From: Candidatus Omnitrophota bacterium
GTDB lineage: Bacteria; Omnitrophota; Koll11; Gygaellales; Profunditerraquicolaceae
Length of the DNA stretch: 6,357 nucleotides
Direction: 5' to 3'
NCBI GenBank assembly: GCA_028717765.1
Contig: JAQUNE010000087.1
Coordinates: 1 to 6,357 of the forward strand
A program made the translations under genes and the position numbers. Under the pieces are notes generated by a model, which had not been told where the DNA came from, did not search any database, and saw nothing but the letters and a program-made list of their open reading frames with translations. Below are positions 1 through 6,002 of the stretch, in pieces. Within the stretch, counting starts at the first letter, position 1. Each line of letters opens with the position of its first letter.

Positions 1-464
1 AACTGTTTACAAGAGCGATATGGAAAATATTTACGGATTATTTTTAAGGCCTCTCTAAGCAATTTTGCGCTCGTATAAGGGCCAAAATAACGCGCATTAA
101 CTTCTTCTCTTTTACGCGTAACGCAAATCTGGGGAAAATCCTCTTTGGTAATTTTTACCCAGGGAAAACTCTTATTATCACGTAACGACACATTATACTT
201 TGGCTTAAATTTATGGATCAGGCTAGCCTCGAGTATCAAAGCCAAGCTCTCCGTCTGAGTCAGCCTATATTCGATATCAAGGACATGTGAGATTAAGGCT
301 ACGGTCTTACTGGAAAGGTCGCGGCCAAGATAACTTAAGAGGCGCTTTTTTAAGGACTTGGCCTTGCCGATATAAATTATTTTACCCGAAGCGTCTTTCA
401 TCAAATATACGCCCGGCGCATCCGGCATTTTCGCGATAATATTTTTTAAATTGCTACTACTCAT
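1..464 (-). CDS. uvrC: UvrABC excision nuclease subunit C, N-terminal part (cut by window edge)
   Basis: This is the first 154 codons of a minus-strand gene that runs off the left edge; I translated it by hand. UvrC makes the two incisions flanking a lesion in nucleotide excision repair. A GIY-YIG nuclease domain is visible: PGVY at 17-20, IIYIGKAK at 29-36 with Y31, R41 just after, and the glutamate E79 in the ILEASLI segment, followed by KPKYN (87-91). These match the catalytic Tyr, Arg and metal-binding Glu of the family. The later DNKSFPWVKIT and YFGPYTSA (126-133) stretches, and the RSC near 150-152, are UvrC hallmarks beyond the nuclease domain. The ATG at 464 overlaps the murJ stop as TGATG and has an AGAAGG ribosome site 7 nt upstream inside murJ. 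The UvrB-binding and C-terminal nuclease domains lie outside the window, so a short Cho-type homologue is not formally excluded. Confidence 0.93.
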   Translation of the reverse strand, partial: MSSSNLKNIIAKMPDAPGVYLMKDASGKIIYIGKAKSLKKRLLSYLGRDLSSKTVALISHVLDIEYRLTQTESLALILEASLIHKFKPKYNVSLRDNKSFPWVKITKEDFPQICVTRKREEVNARYFGPYTSAKLLREALKIIRKYFPYRSCKQ

Positions 465-2023
465 CAAAAAGCCTTCTTTTTATTCACCCAACTCCAAAGC
501 TGATGAATTTCCTTCACCCTGAAGATAATGCAAAAAATTGCGTAAGAAATGATCCCCGCGCCAATTAAAAAACCTAGATATGCAAATTTCATTAAGCCAT
601 GCTGCGGGAAAAAAGTTGCCTTTTTTAAAAGCAAATAACAAACTCCTCCCATTCCCAGGCTGGCCGCGCAGATCCTGAAAAATGCGTAATAGATATCCGT
701 TGTAAATTGTAGGGAAATTTTTTTCTTTAATATAGAAAAGAGCATTAAAGAAGTAATAATCCCGGAAAGCGAAGTAGCCAAGGCAATGCCTGATAATTTC
801 ATCGGATACATTAACGCTAAAATAAAGATCACATTCAGCACTAAAGTAAGCGCGGCAATTTTAGTCGGCGTTACCGTATCTTTTAAAGCAAAAAAACAGG
901 CCTGCATAATTCTTGTAGCCGCATAGGCAAACAAGCCAATACTGTAATAAAAAAGAATGTCCGCGGTCATTCTCGCGGAAAATGCATCGAATCTTCCGCC
1001 CTGAAAAATAGTCGCAACCAAAGGCCGGGCTAAAACCATGAATCCTACTGAAGCAGGAATAATGATAAAAAAAGTCGCGCGTAACCCAAAAGAAACCGAG
1101 AGGCGTAATTTTTCGTAATTTTCTTCCAGTGCCTGGGTAGAGAATGTCGGCAGCAAAACCTGAGAAAGCGAATTACTAAAGATCCCCAGAGGAAAAAGAA
1201 TCAGGCGGTAGCCGAAATATAACCCTGCCACACCACCTTCCCCGACAATGTTTGCCATTGACCCAAAGATTGTATCAACAAAATTATTTAACTGATAAAT
1301 ACAGGAGCTTAAGAGCCTGGGGAGCATTAATTTACCGATAGTTTTCGCTTCAGGGTGCCGGAACTTATGAAAAAGTTTCAAGCGAAAACCTTTTCTATAA
1401 AGCATAGGAACCTGGATCAAAAGCTGTAAGGCCCCGCCTACTAGGACGCCTAATGATAAGCCTTTGATACTTTCTCCAAAGAGTAGCGCAAAGATAATAA
1501 TCGAAATATTTAAGAGGCAGGGTGCAAAAGCCGGAATGCTAAAATGTTTCAAAGAATTCAATATTGCCATGGCATAAGCTGCCAGGCAAATTAACAAGCA
1601 ATAAGGAAAGATGATCCGGTTTAATTTCACCGTAAGGGTAAATTTTTCCGGATCCCCGATAAAACCCGGGGCAATCAGGCGCACAATTATCGGTGAAAAA
1701 ACAATACCAATAACAATCACAACGCTTAGAACAATCAATAAAAGGTTTAAAACAACATTCGCCAGCTCCCAAAATTCCTCTTTTGATTTTTTTGCCGCGT
1801 ATTCACTAAAGACCGGCACAAAAGCGGCATTTGCAGCACCTTCGCCAAAGAGATCACGGAAAAGGTTGGGGATTTTAAAAGCGATCACAAATGCCTGGGC
1901 ATAAACATATACACCAAAGAGCCTGGCAATCACCACGTCCCGGATAAAACCTAAGACCCGGGAGCAAAGTGTGGCAAAACCAATGACCGTAGCGGATTTA
2001 ACGACTGATTTATGGATTGACAT
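464..2023 (-). CDS. murJ: Lipid II flippase MurJ (MviN family)
   Basis: MurJ moves lipid II from the cytoplasmic to the periplasmic face of the inner membrane for peptidoglycan synthesis. The 519-residue product is a complete polytopic membrane protein with about 14 hydrophobic segments, the usual family length. The N-terminus carries the signature SRVLGFIRDVVIARLFG (21-37) and FRDLFGEGAANAAFVPVF (55-72). By motif position, R22, R28, R56 and R273 (in GYRLILFPLG) correspond to the functionally required arginines R18, R24, R52 and R270 of E. coli MurJ; this mapping was made by eye. The ATG at 2023 is the natural start because the family motif begins about 20 residues later, as expected. There is no good Shine-Dalgarno sequence; AAGAG sits only 3 nt before the ATG. 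The gene is divergent from rpsT across 58 bp and runs directly into uvrC, sharing one base. Confidence 0.97.
   Translation of the reverse strand: MSIHKSVVKSATVIGFATLCSRVLGFIRDVVIARLFGVYVYAQAFVIAFKIPNLFRDLFGEGAANAAFVPVFSEYAAKKSKEEFWELANVVLNLLLIVLSVVIVIGIVFSPIIVRLIAPGFIGDPEKFTLTVKLNRIIFPYCLLICLAAYAMAILNSLKHFSIPAFAPCLLNISIIIFALLFGESIKGLSLGVLVGGALQLLIQVPMLYRKGFRLKLFHKFRHPEAKTIGKLMLPRLLSSCIYQLNNFVDTIFGSMANIVGEGGVAGLYFGYRLILFPLGIFSNSLSQVLLPTFSTQALEENYEKLRLSVSFGLRATFFIIIPASVGFMVLARPLVATIFQGGRFDAFSARMTADILFYYSIGLFAYAATRIMQACFFALKDTVTPTKIAALTLVLNVIFILALMYPMKLSGIALATSLSGIITSLMLFSILKKKISLQFTTDIYYAFFRICAASLGMGGVCYLLLKKATFFPQHGLMKFAYLGFLIGAGIISYAIFCIIFRVKEIHQLWSWVNKKKAF
472..477 (-). promoter_or_regulatory. 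Ribosome binding site of uvrC inside the murJ 3' end
   Basis: AGAAGG on the minus strand lies 7 nt before the uvrC ATG at 464 and within the last lysine codons of murJ. It supports the chosen uvrC start and, with the TGATG junction, coupled translation of the two genes. Confidence 0.6.
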
Positions 2024-2045
2024 CTGCTCTTAAATATGCTATAAA
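2017..2045 (+). promoter_or_regulatory. Strong sigma-70 promoter for rpsT
   Basis: A perfect -35 box TTGACA (2017-2022) is followed by exactly 17 bp and then TATAAA (2040-2045), preceded by TGC (2037-2039), which makes an extended -10. Initiation would fall near 2052, giving a leader of about 30 nt before the rpsT ATG at 2082. The -35 box overlaps codons 1-3 of the divergent murJ gene. This is the best promoter-like sequence in the window and suits a highly expressed ribosomal protein gene. The start site is predicted, not measured. Confidence 0.8.
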
Positions 2046-2067
2046 TTTGTGGTAATAATTTTAACCT

Positions 2068-2075
2068 AGAAGGAG
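2068..2075 (+). promoter_or_regulatory. Ribosome binding site of rpsT
   Basis: AGAAGGAG lies 6 nt before the ATG at 2082. It is a near-perfect Shine-Dalgarno sequence and fixes the start of S20. Confidence 0.8.
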
Positions 2076-2081
2076 AATATT

Positions 2082-2345
2082 ATGCCTAGACGCAAAACAT
2101 CAATCAAGAAAAAACGCCAAGACAAAAAGAAGCACCTAAGGAACCTGAAAATCAAGGTACAAATCAAAAAAACTTTGAAAAAATTCCAGGCGCTTTTATT
2201 CGAAAAAAAGATTGAAGAAGCTAAAGATTTCTTAAAACAAGTCTATAAACAACTGGATAAAGCGGCAAAGAAACAGATCATCCATCCTAATACCGCGCGG
2301 CGGAAAAAATCACGCCTTGCTTTAAGGCTTGCGAAGAGCAAATAA
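2082..2345 (+). CDS. rpsT: 30S ribosomal protein S20
   Basis: S20 is a primary 16S rRNA-binding protein of the small subunit. The 87-residue product is extremely basic and has the normal family length. It begins with the lysine/arginine-rich PRRKTSIKKKRQDKKKHLRN stretch, continues as a helical bundle, and ends with the S20 signature AAKKQIIHPNTARRKKSRLA (61-80) followed by LRLAKSK. It is the only plus-strand gene, lying between divergent murJ and convergent holA. It has its own strong promoter (2017-2045) and ribosome site, so it is probably monocistronic. The last 24 bp also encode, on the other strand, the end of holA. No convincing intrinsic terminator was found downstream on the plus strand. 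S20 represses its own translation in E. coli; nothing in this short leader lets me say whether that holds here. Confidence 0.97.
   Translation: MPRRKTSIKKKRQDKKKHLRNLKIKVQIKKTLKKFQALLFEKKIEEAKDFLKQVYKQLDKAAKKQIIHPNTARRKKSRLALRLAKSK
2304..2333 (-). terminator. Candidate intrinsic terminator for the bamD-lptE-holA transcript, embedded in rpsT
   Basis: Read on the minus strand, GCCTT (2328-2324) and AAGGC (2318-2314) form a 5-bp stem around a 5-nt loop. It can be extended by CGC (2333-2331) pairing with GTG (2313-2311) across a 2-nt bulge. An A and six Ts (2309-2304) follow directly. The holA stop codon TAA (2324-2322) lies in the hairpin. The stem is short, so strength is uncertain, but the position immediately at the end of holA and the T-run fit an intrinsic terminator. 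The T-run corresponds to a lysine-codon A-run in rpsT and could be fortuitous. Confidence 0.42.
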
Positions 2346-3005
2346 GGAAATTTTTAAACCGCATAAGCCAATTACCAATTTCTCCAAGGCTAATTCTGGC
2401 TTTAATTTCCCTCTTTTAATTTCCAGGTCGCAATTTAAGAGCAGCTTAAGTTTTTGTTTTAATTCCACGGGCCTGCGGATATCCCTTTCCCAAGTATACC
2501 TTAAGCCTCCCATGATCCGTTCTGCCTTCTCCCCGTTCTGCAAAAGCTCATTTAATAAACGTAATGCAGCATCTATTTTTCCTACTTCTATCTGCCGATT
2601 TAAAGCAAAGGTATCCGGAAGTTTGATGGAATTAAAGTAAGAGACTTGGGCGTAATTCGATAGCTTACGCACAAAGTCATCCCGGGGTTGCTGATGGTCA
2701 AAATCCAGGATCAAGACAGCCCTTGGCTGTAAGGCCTTTAGTTGCCCTAGAATAAAATCCTTAATTTCTGCTTTAAGGGCCTGCGCGCCCCTAATGAGGA
2801 TAATTCTTTTTTTCGCTTTGACCGGAAGCAAGAGGATCTTTTCCTGGAAACCCTTGAGGTCCAATTCACGGCCGTATAAGGTATCCAGATTAAAATCTTC
2901 TGTTTGCTTAGCGAGAAAATTTTCCTTAATTTTACTGATTTTTAGATCTTTGGAAAGGCTATCAGTACCGATAAAAAGATATAGGGAATTATCTTTTTCT
3001 ACCAT
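2322..3005 (-). CDS. holA: DNA polymerase III delta subunit, short form (clamp loader)
   Basis: Delta is the clamp-loader subunit that opens the sliding beta clamp. The N-terminal half matches the family: LYLFIGTDSLSKD (8-20), then KRIILIRGAQALK (66-78), a strand-rich AVLILDFD (96-103) and KLSNYAQVSYFN (114-125). The C-terminal half matches the collar domain: DTFALNRQIEVGKIDAALRL (131-150), LLQNGEKAERIMGGL (154-168) and DLEIKRGKLKPELALEKL (193-210). At 227 residues it is about 110 shorter than a typical delta. The roughly 70-residue middle domain seems absent, with the first domain joined straight to the collar. The ATG at 3005 overlaps the lptE end by 7 nt; it is the first start codon after an in-frame stop. 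GGAAG ends only 1 nt before it, so translation probably depends on coupling. The last seven residues are read antisense to rpsT. The assignment rests on motifs seen by eye. Confidence 0.82.
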   Translation of the reverse strand: MVEKDNSLYLFIGTDSLSKDLKISKIKENFLAKQTEDFNLDTLYGRELDLKGFQEKILLLPVKAKKRIILIRGAQALKAEIKDFILGQLKALQPRAVLILDFDHQQPRDDFVRKLSNYAQVSYFNSIKLPDTFALNRQIEVGKIDAALRLLNELLQNGEKAERIMGGLRYTWERDIRRPVELKQKLKLLLNCDLEIKRGKLKPELALEKLVIGLCGLKISLFALRKP

Positions 3006-3553
3006 TCTTCCACGGCGCGTTCCACAACACGGCGGGCTAAATCATCTAAAGCTTGGGTAACGGCAACACTCTCATCTTTACGTTCTGCGGCAACCGGATA
3101 AAAAGAAGTAAAATAATTGGCATAGCCGGTAAAACCATTTTCTTCCCAGAGCAGTCTATTTTCCTGATTATCCCAAAGGCTCATATTTACCCTGACATTC
3201 ACACGGTATTCCTGCACATCATCATTATCGGAATATCGTAATGGGTCTCTGGCAAAATCTATAACCTCGCCCTTAAGGACTAAATCTGCGGTTTGGTCCT
3301 TAACAGGCTTCAGATTACCGTCAAAAAGAAATTTATTCGTGACTGCAACGGTGACATCGGTTTCCAGGGAAGGACGATAGATCTTGTATTTATTTTCCGC
3401 GTTGATTTCCTTGGTAATATCGATCTTATTAATAAAAGGCGTAATATAAATGGTGCGGTATTTATTGGAAATCGAGGAACGCGTAGTATAGCCGCAAGCC
3501 GAAAGCAACAAACTACATGCTGCGAGAAAAACAAAGACGTATACTTTTTTCAT
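2999..3553 (-). CDS. lptE: LPS-assembly lipoprotein LptE
   Basis: LptE is the outer-membrane lipoprotein that plugs and assists LptD in placing lipopolysaccharide on the cell surface. With the start at 3553 the product is 184 residues. It has a classical lipoprotein signal: MKK, a hydrophobic stretch, and the lipobox LSAC (17-20), with C20 the predicted lipidated residue followed by GY, typical of LptE. Next come YRTIYITPFINK, LETDVTVAVTNKFLFDG, the ADLVLKGEVIDFARD segment and YRVNVRVNMSLWDNQENRLLWEE, in the order expected for the family. An upstream in-frame ATG at 3601 would add 16 charged residues before the signal peptide. I reject it because the 3553 start has a GGAG site at 8 nt and overlaps the upstream stop as ATGA. 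lptE is followed directly by holA, as in E. coli. Confidence 0.88.
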   Translation of the reverse strand: MKKVYVFVFLAACSLLLSACGYTTRSSISNKYRTIYITPFINKIDITKEINAENKYKIYRPSLETDVTVAVTNKFLFDGNLKPVKDQTADLVLKGEVIDFARDPLRYSDNDDVQEYRVNVRVNMSLWDNQENRLLWEENGFTGYANYFTSFYPVAAERKDESVAVTQALDDLARRVVERAVEEW

Positions 3554-4494
3554 TTCTTCTTCTCCAATGCCCTTAATTTCTCCATTGCCTTTGCTGACCA
3601 AGGGCTCGTGGGATTATTATTGATAATATCATTATAATAAATTTTTGCTGCTTCATATGCTTTTTGTTTTTCATAGAATTTAGCAATATTAAAATTGGCC
3701 TCTGCCTCTTTTTCCCTAAGGTCATCGATTTGTTTTTCTGCTTCGCGAGAAAGGCTGGCATCCGGATGCTCACGGACAAAATCCTCGAATTTCTGCTCTG
3801 CTTCTTTGGCTGCTGCCTGGTCATAACTCGGGCCCCGCGATGTAGCAGCGCGGCAGGAAGCAATCTGGTATTTAGATGCCTCTGCCCATTCGCTATTCGG
3901 GTAATTTGTAATTACTTTGTTAAAAGCATCCTCGGCCTCATAGTAACGCAATAAACCCTTGAGAACCAACCCTAATTTATATTGGGCCTTAGCTGCATAT
4001 GGGCCGTAGGTAGAGTTTTCGATAACTTTAGTAAAAATTTCAATGGACGGATTTTCTACTGGCAAAGGCACCCCTAAGGCTTTGCGTTTTTCTCCGGACA
4101 TAAAGGCTTCGCCGATCTTATATTCGCGCTCGATAATCTCCTGAATGCGCTCTGAAAAAGGATATTTATCAATCACCTTCTGATATGCCAGAAAAGCCTC
4201 GTAAAGATTGTCCTGTTCTTGCTCTATTAATCCCAGGTAATATTGGCTCTCAGAAGCTTCGAAAGATTTCGGGTAGGCCTTAAGCAGCTTAATAAATTCC
4301 AGCTTGGCATCTTTATAGTTCTTAATTTCATAAAGCGCAAGGGCAAAGCCAAATTGCTCTTTAGGCGTAGGCTTAGGGATATTTTTGGGGTTTGTCCATT
4401 TCTTTGTTTTTGGTGTCCAGATCCAATAAGAATAGGCTGGACTTGCCAAAAGGCAGAAAAAAACCAAACACAGGCCAATAACATATCTTTTCAT
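3550..4494 (-). CDS. bamD: BamD-like outer-membrane assembly TPR protein
   Basis: BamD is the tetratricopeptide-repeat partner of BamA in beta-barrel insertion. The 314-residue product has an export signal (basic MKR, hydrophobic 5-17, then SPAYS, with predicted cleavage after S22). A tryptophan-rich segment follows (YWIWTP at 23-28, W33), then several TPR-like helical hairpins with the BamD-type spacing: AKLEFIKLLKAYPKS (63-77), AFLAYQKVIDKYPFS, a central pair around YEAEDAFNKVITNYPNSEWA, and a last repeat EAAKIYYNDIINNNPTSPWS. Repeats ending in YP-x-S are typical of BamD and YbgF/CpoB-type proteins. No lipobox cysteine precedes the mature region, unlike E. coli BamD, so the protein may be periplasmic. 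It starts at 4494 with AGAAGGGG 6 nt upstream and overlaps lptE by ATGA. A generic periplasmic TPR protein is the main alternative. Confidence 0.78.
   Translation of the reverse strand: MKRYVIGLCLVFFCLLASPAYSYWIWTPKTKKWTNPKNIPKPTPKEQFGFALALYEIKNYKDAKLEFIKLLKAYPKSFEASESQYYLGLIEQEQDNLYEAFLAYQKVIDKYPFSERIQEIIEREYKIGEAFMSGEKRKALGVPLPVENPSIEIFTKVIENSTYGPYAAKAQYKLGLVLKGLLRYYEAEDAFNKVITNYPNSEWAEASKYQIASCRAATSRGPSYDQAAAKEAEQKFEDFVREHPDASLSREAEKQIDDLREKEAEANFNIAKFYEKQKAYEAAKIYYNDIINNNPTSPWSAKAMEKLRALEKKK
3562..3565 (-). promoter_or_regulatory. Ribosome binding site that decides the lptE start
   Basis: GGAG, followed by AAGAAGAA, lies 8 nt before the ATG at 3553 on the minus strand, inside the end of the bamD-like gene. 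It favours the 184-residue lipoprotein start over the in-frame ATG at 3601. Confidence 0.6.
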
Positions 4495-4500
4495 TAATTT

Positions 4501-4508
4501 CCCCTTCT
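4501..4508 (-). promoter_or_regulatory. Ribosome binding site of the bamD-like gene
   Basis: AGAAGGGG on the minus strand lies 6 nt before the ATG at 4494 and supports that start. Confidence 0.65.
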
Positions 4509-4541
4509 AATTATTGGAAGCAGCGTTTTACTAAGAAACCT

Positions 4542-4570
4542 ATTTTACCTCTGAATAGGCAATTCATCAA
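4542..4570 (-). promoter_or_regulatory. Candidate sigma-70 promoter for bamD-lptE-holA
   Basis: On the minus strand TTGATG (4570-4565, four of six consensus bases) is separated by exactly 17 bp from TAAAAT (4547-4542, five of six). Initiation would fall near 4535, about 40 nt before the bamD start at 4494. It lies in the only sizeable gap (4495-4586) between comEC and bamD, where a promoter would be expected. In AT-rich DNA such matches arise by chance, so this is moderate evidence only. Confidence 0.45.
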
Positions 4571-4586
4571 CACAAATTTAACTGTG

Positions 4587-6002
4587 TTAACTTAATTTTA
4601 GATAAGCTCCGGGTAGGCCAATGAGAAAAAAGTTAAGCTTAAGAAGTAAAGCCACAAGAATCTCTGTGGCAGGGGCAAAAAAATGCGCTAAAAGCGGTGA
4701 AATGACCCCTGCACAAATCAAACTAAAGCCGCAAAGGGTAATTAAAGTTGCCAAAGGCACGATAAAGAGATTCGCCACTGCAGTAACAGGAGAAAAAATC
4801 CGGAAATAATATAGGATTAATCCCATTGTGCCGATCCAAGCGGAAAAAGAAACTAATAACCCTTCTAAGATAAACCGTAAGGGTTTTACCTGTATAGATT
4901 CGATAGGCAAAATTGATTTTATCTTTGGATAAAGATAAATAATAGATACTACGCTCAGAAAAGAGAGCTGAAACCCAATATCAAACAACTGGTTAGGATT
5001 ATTAATCAGGATAAAAACTGCAGCCATTGCACAAGAGTTATAAATATCCGGGTCTCTTTTAATAAAATAAGCTGCCAGAAAAACTATACCCATCACCGTA
5101 GCACGCACTACAGGATTAGAAGTACCGGTAAGAAAACAATAAATAACTAAAAGTACCATAGCAATAAGAATCCTGATCTTTCTGGGTATTCTGCAAATTT
5201 TAAGTAGTAACATGATCAGAAAAGCCACTATTCCAACATTAAATCCGCTTACTACCAGAATATGCACAGTGCCGCTTTTGATCATTGCATTATAAATTGA
5301 CTGTGGGATATTACTTTTTTCTCCGAGAACCATAGCATCAAGTACTGCCGCGCAAATAAAGGAAGTATCGCGAAAGATGATTTTCTCCAATTTATCTTTT
5401 AGGCGCAGGGAAAATTTTCTTAAGAAGAATCCCTGATTATTATTTAATTTTACGATACCTGATTTTGGCAAAACATAATATACGGTATAAATTCCCTGGC
5501 GATTTAAATAATCCCGATAAGAAGAACTGTTTTTGTCAAAATTAAATAACCGGTATAAATGGCCCTTTACAATTAATTCCTCCCCAAAGGCCAGATCGGC
5601 TTTAGAAGCCAGGCGTACCAAAGTTTTACCGCAAGAATAATATTTCTTTCCAGAAAATTGTATTTCTTTTGCCTGGAAAATAAAGCTGATGCGGTTATGC
5701 ACAATACTCGGCTGACTTTCTACAAAACCTTTAATGGTTAAAGAATTTTTGCTTTTGTAAAATACGTATTTACTAATGTGGTTGGCAGGAAGGATCCGGG
5801 AATTTTGCAGGGTTACTGCTCCGAAAAGAAAAACTGAACAGCAAAGAATTATATTTCTAAAAATCTTTGGCAGTGGCAGAAAAGAGAAACAAATAAAGGC
5901 TAGATCAATAAAAAATAACAAAGGAAACGCAGATTTAAATAAGTACCCTATGTAGATGCCAAAAGCAAAAACCAGGGCTAAAACTACAAGAGGATAACGC
6001 AT
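4587..6002 (-). CDS. comEC: ComEC/Rec2-type DNA uptake channel protein lacking the metallo-beta-lactamase domain
   Basis: ComEC forms the inner-membrane channel that passes single-stranded DNA into the cytoplasm during transformation. The 471-residue product begins with membrane segments (about 4-64), then a soluble OB-like part (about 85-185) containing the usual lead-in FDKNSSSYRDYLNRQGIY (155-172). The polytopic competence domain follows: MVLGEKSNIP (224-233), SGTVHILVVSGFNVG (243-257), LTGTSNPVVRA (291-301), FDIGFQLSFLSV (340-351) and SPVTAVANLFIVPL (404-417). It stops cleanly at 471, whereas full ComEC proteins of 700-800 residues carry a C-terminal metallo-beta-lactamase domain. No remnant of that domain is seen in the 92 bp downstream, so this is a short form rather than a visible frameshift. 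The ATG at 6002 overlaps the comEA stop as TAATG and has no Shine-Dalgarno sequence, pointing to coupling with comEA. Confidence 0.9.
   Translation of the reverse strand: MRYPLVVLALVFAFGIYIGYLFKSAFPLLFFIDLAFICFSFLPLPKIFRNIILCCSVFLFGAVTLQNSRILPANHISKYVFYKSKNSLTIKGFVESQPSIVHNRISFIFQAKEIQFSGKKYYSCGKTLVRLASKADLAFGEELIVKGHLYRLFNFDKNSSSYRDYLNRQGIYTVYYVLPKSGIVKLNNNQGFFLRKFSLRLKDKLEKIIFRDTSFICAAVLDAMVLGEKSNIPQSIYNAMIKSGTVHILVVSGFNVGIVAFLIMLLLKICRIPRKIRILIAMVLLVIYCFLTGTSNPVVRATVMGIVFLAAYFIKRDPDIYNSCAMAAVFILINNPNQLFDIGFQLSFLSVVSIIYLYPKIKSILPIESIQVKPLRFILEGLLVSFSAWIGTMGLILYYFRIFSPVTAVANLFIVPLATLITLCGFSLICAGVISPLLAHFFAPATEILVALLLKLNFFLIGLPGAYLKLS

Noticed and set aside
1539..1904. Open frames overlapping murJ on other frames
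   Set aside because: They lie wholly inside the strongly supported murJ gene, show no family motifs and have the composition of out-of-frame translations.
2024..2081. A minus-strand promoter for murJ in the divergent gap
   Set aside because: Only weak matches exist, such as TATAGC with a 16-bp-spaced TTAAAA, or TAAAAT without a -35 box. None stands out from AT-rich background, so none was annotated.
2329..2362. Plus-strand terminator after rpsT (TTGC-GAAGA-GCAA then ATTTTT)
   Set aside because: The stem is only 4 bp and the T-run is more than 10 nt away. It is too weak to call.
3554..3601. N-terminal extension of lptE from an in-frame ATG at 3601
   Set aside because: It would put 16 charged residues before a classical lipoprotein signal peptide. 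The internal ATG at 3553 has a good ribosome site and an ATGA overlap with the upstream gene.
4227..4497. Open frames overlapping the bamD-like gene on both strands
   Set aside because: They have no recognisable motifs and the real gene has export signal, repeats and ribosome site. They are shadows.
4569..4588. Inverted repeat AACACA...TGTGTT at the end of comEC as a terminator
   Set aside because: The stem is only 6 bp and AT-rich with an 8-nt loop, and no T-run follows on the minus strand, so it does not qualify as an intrinsic terminator.
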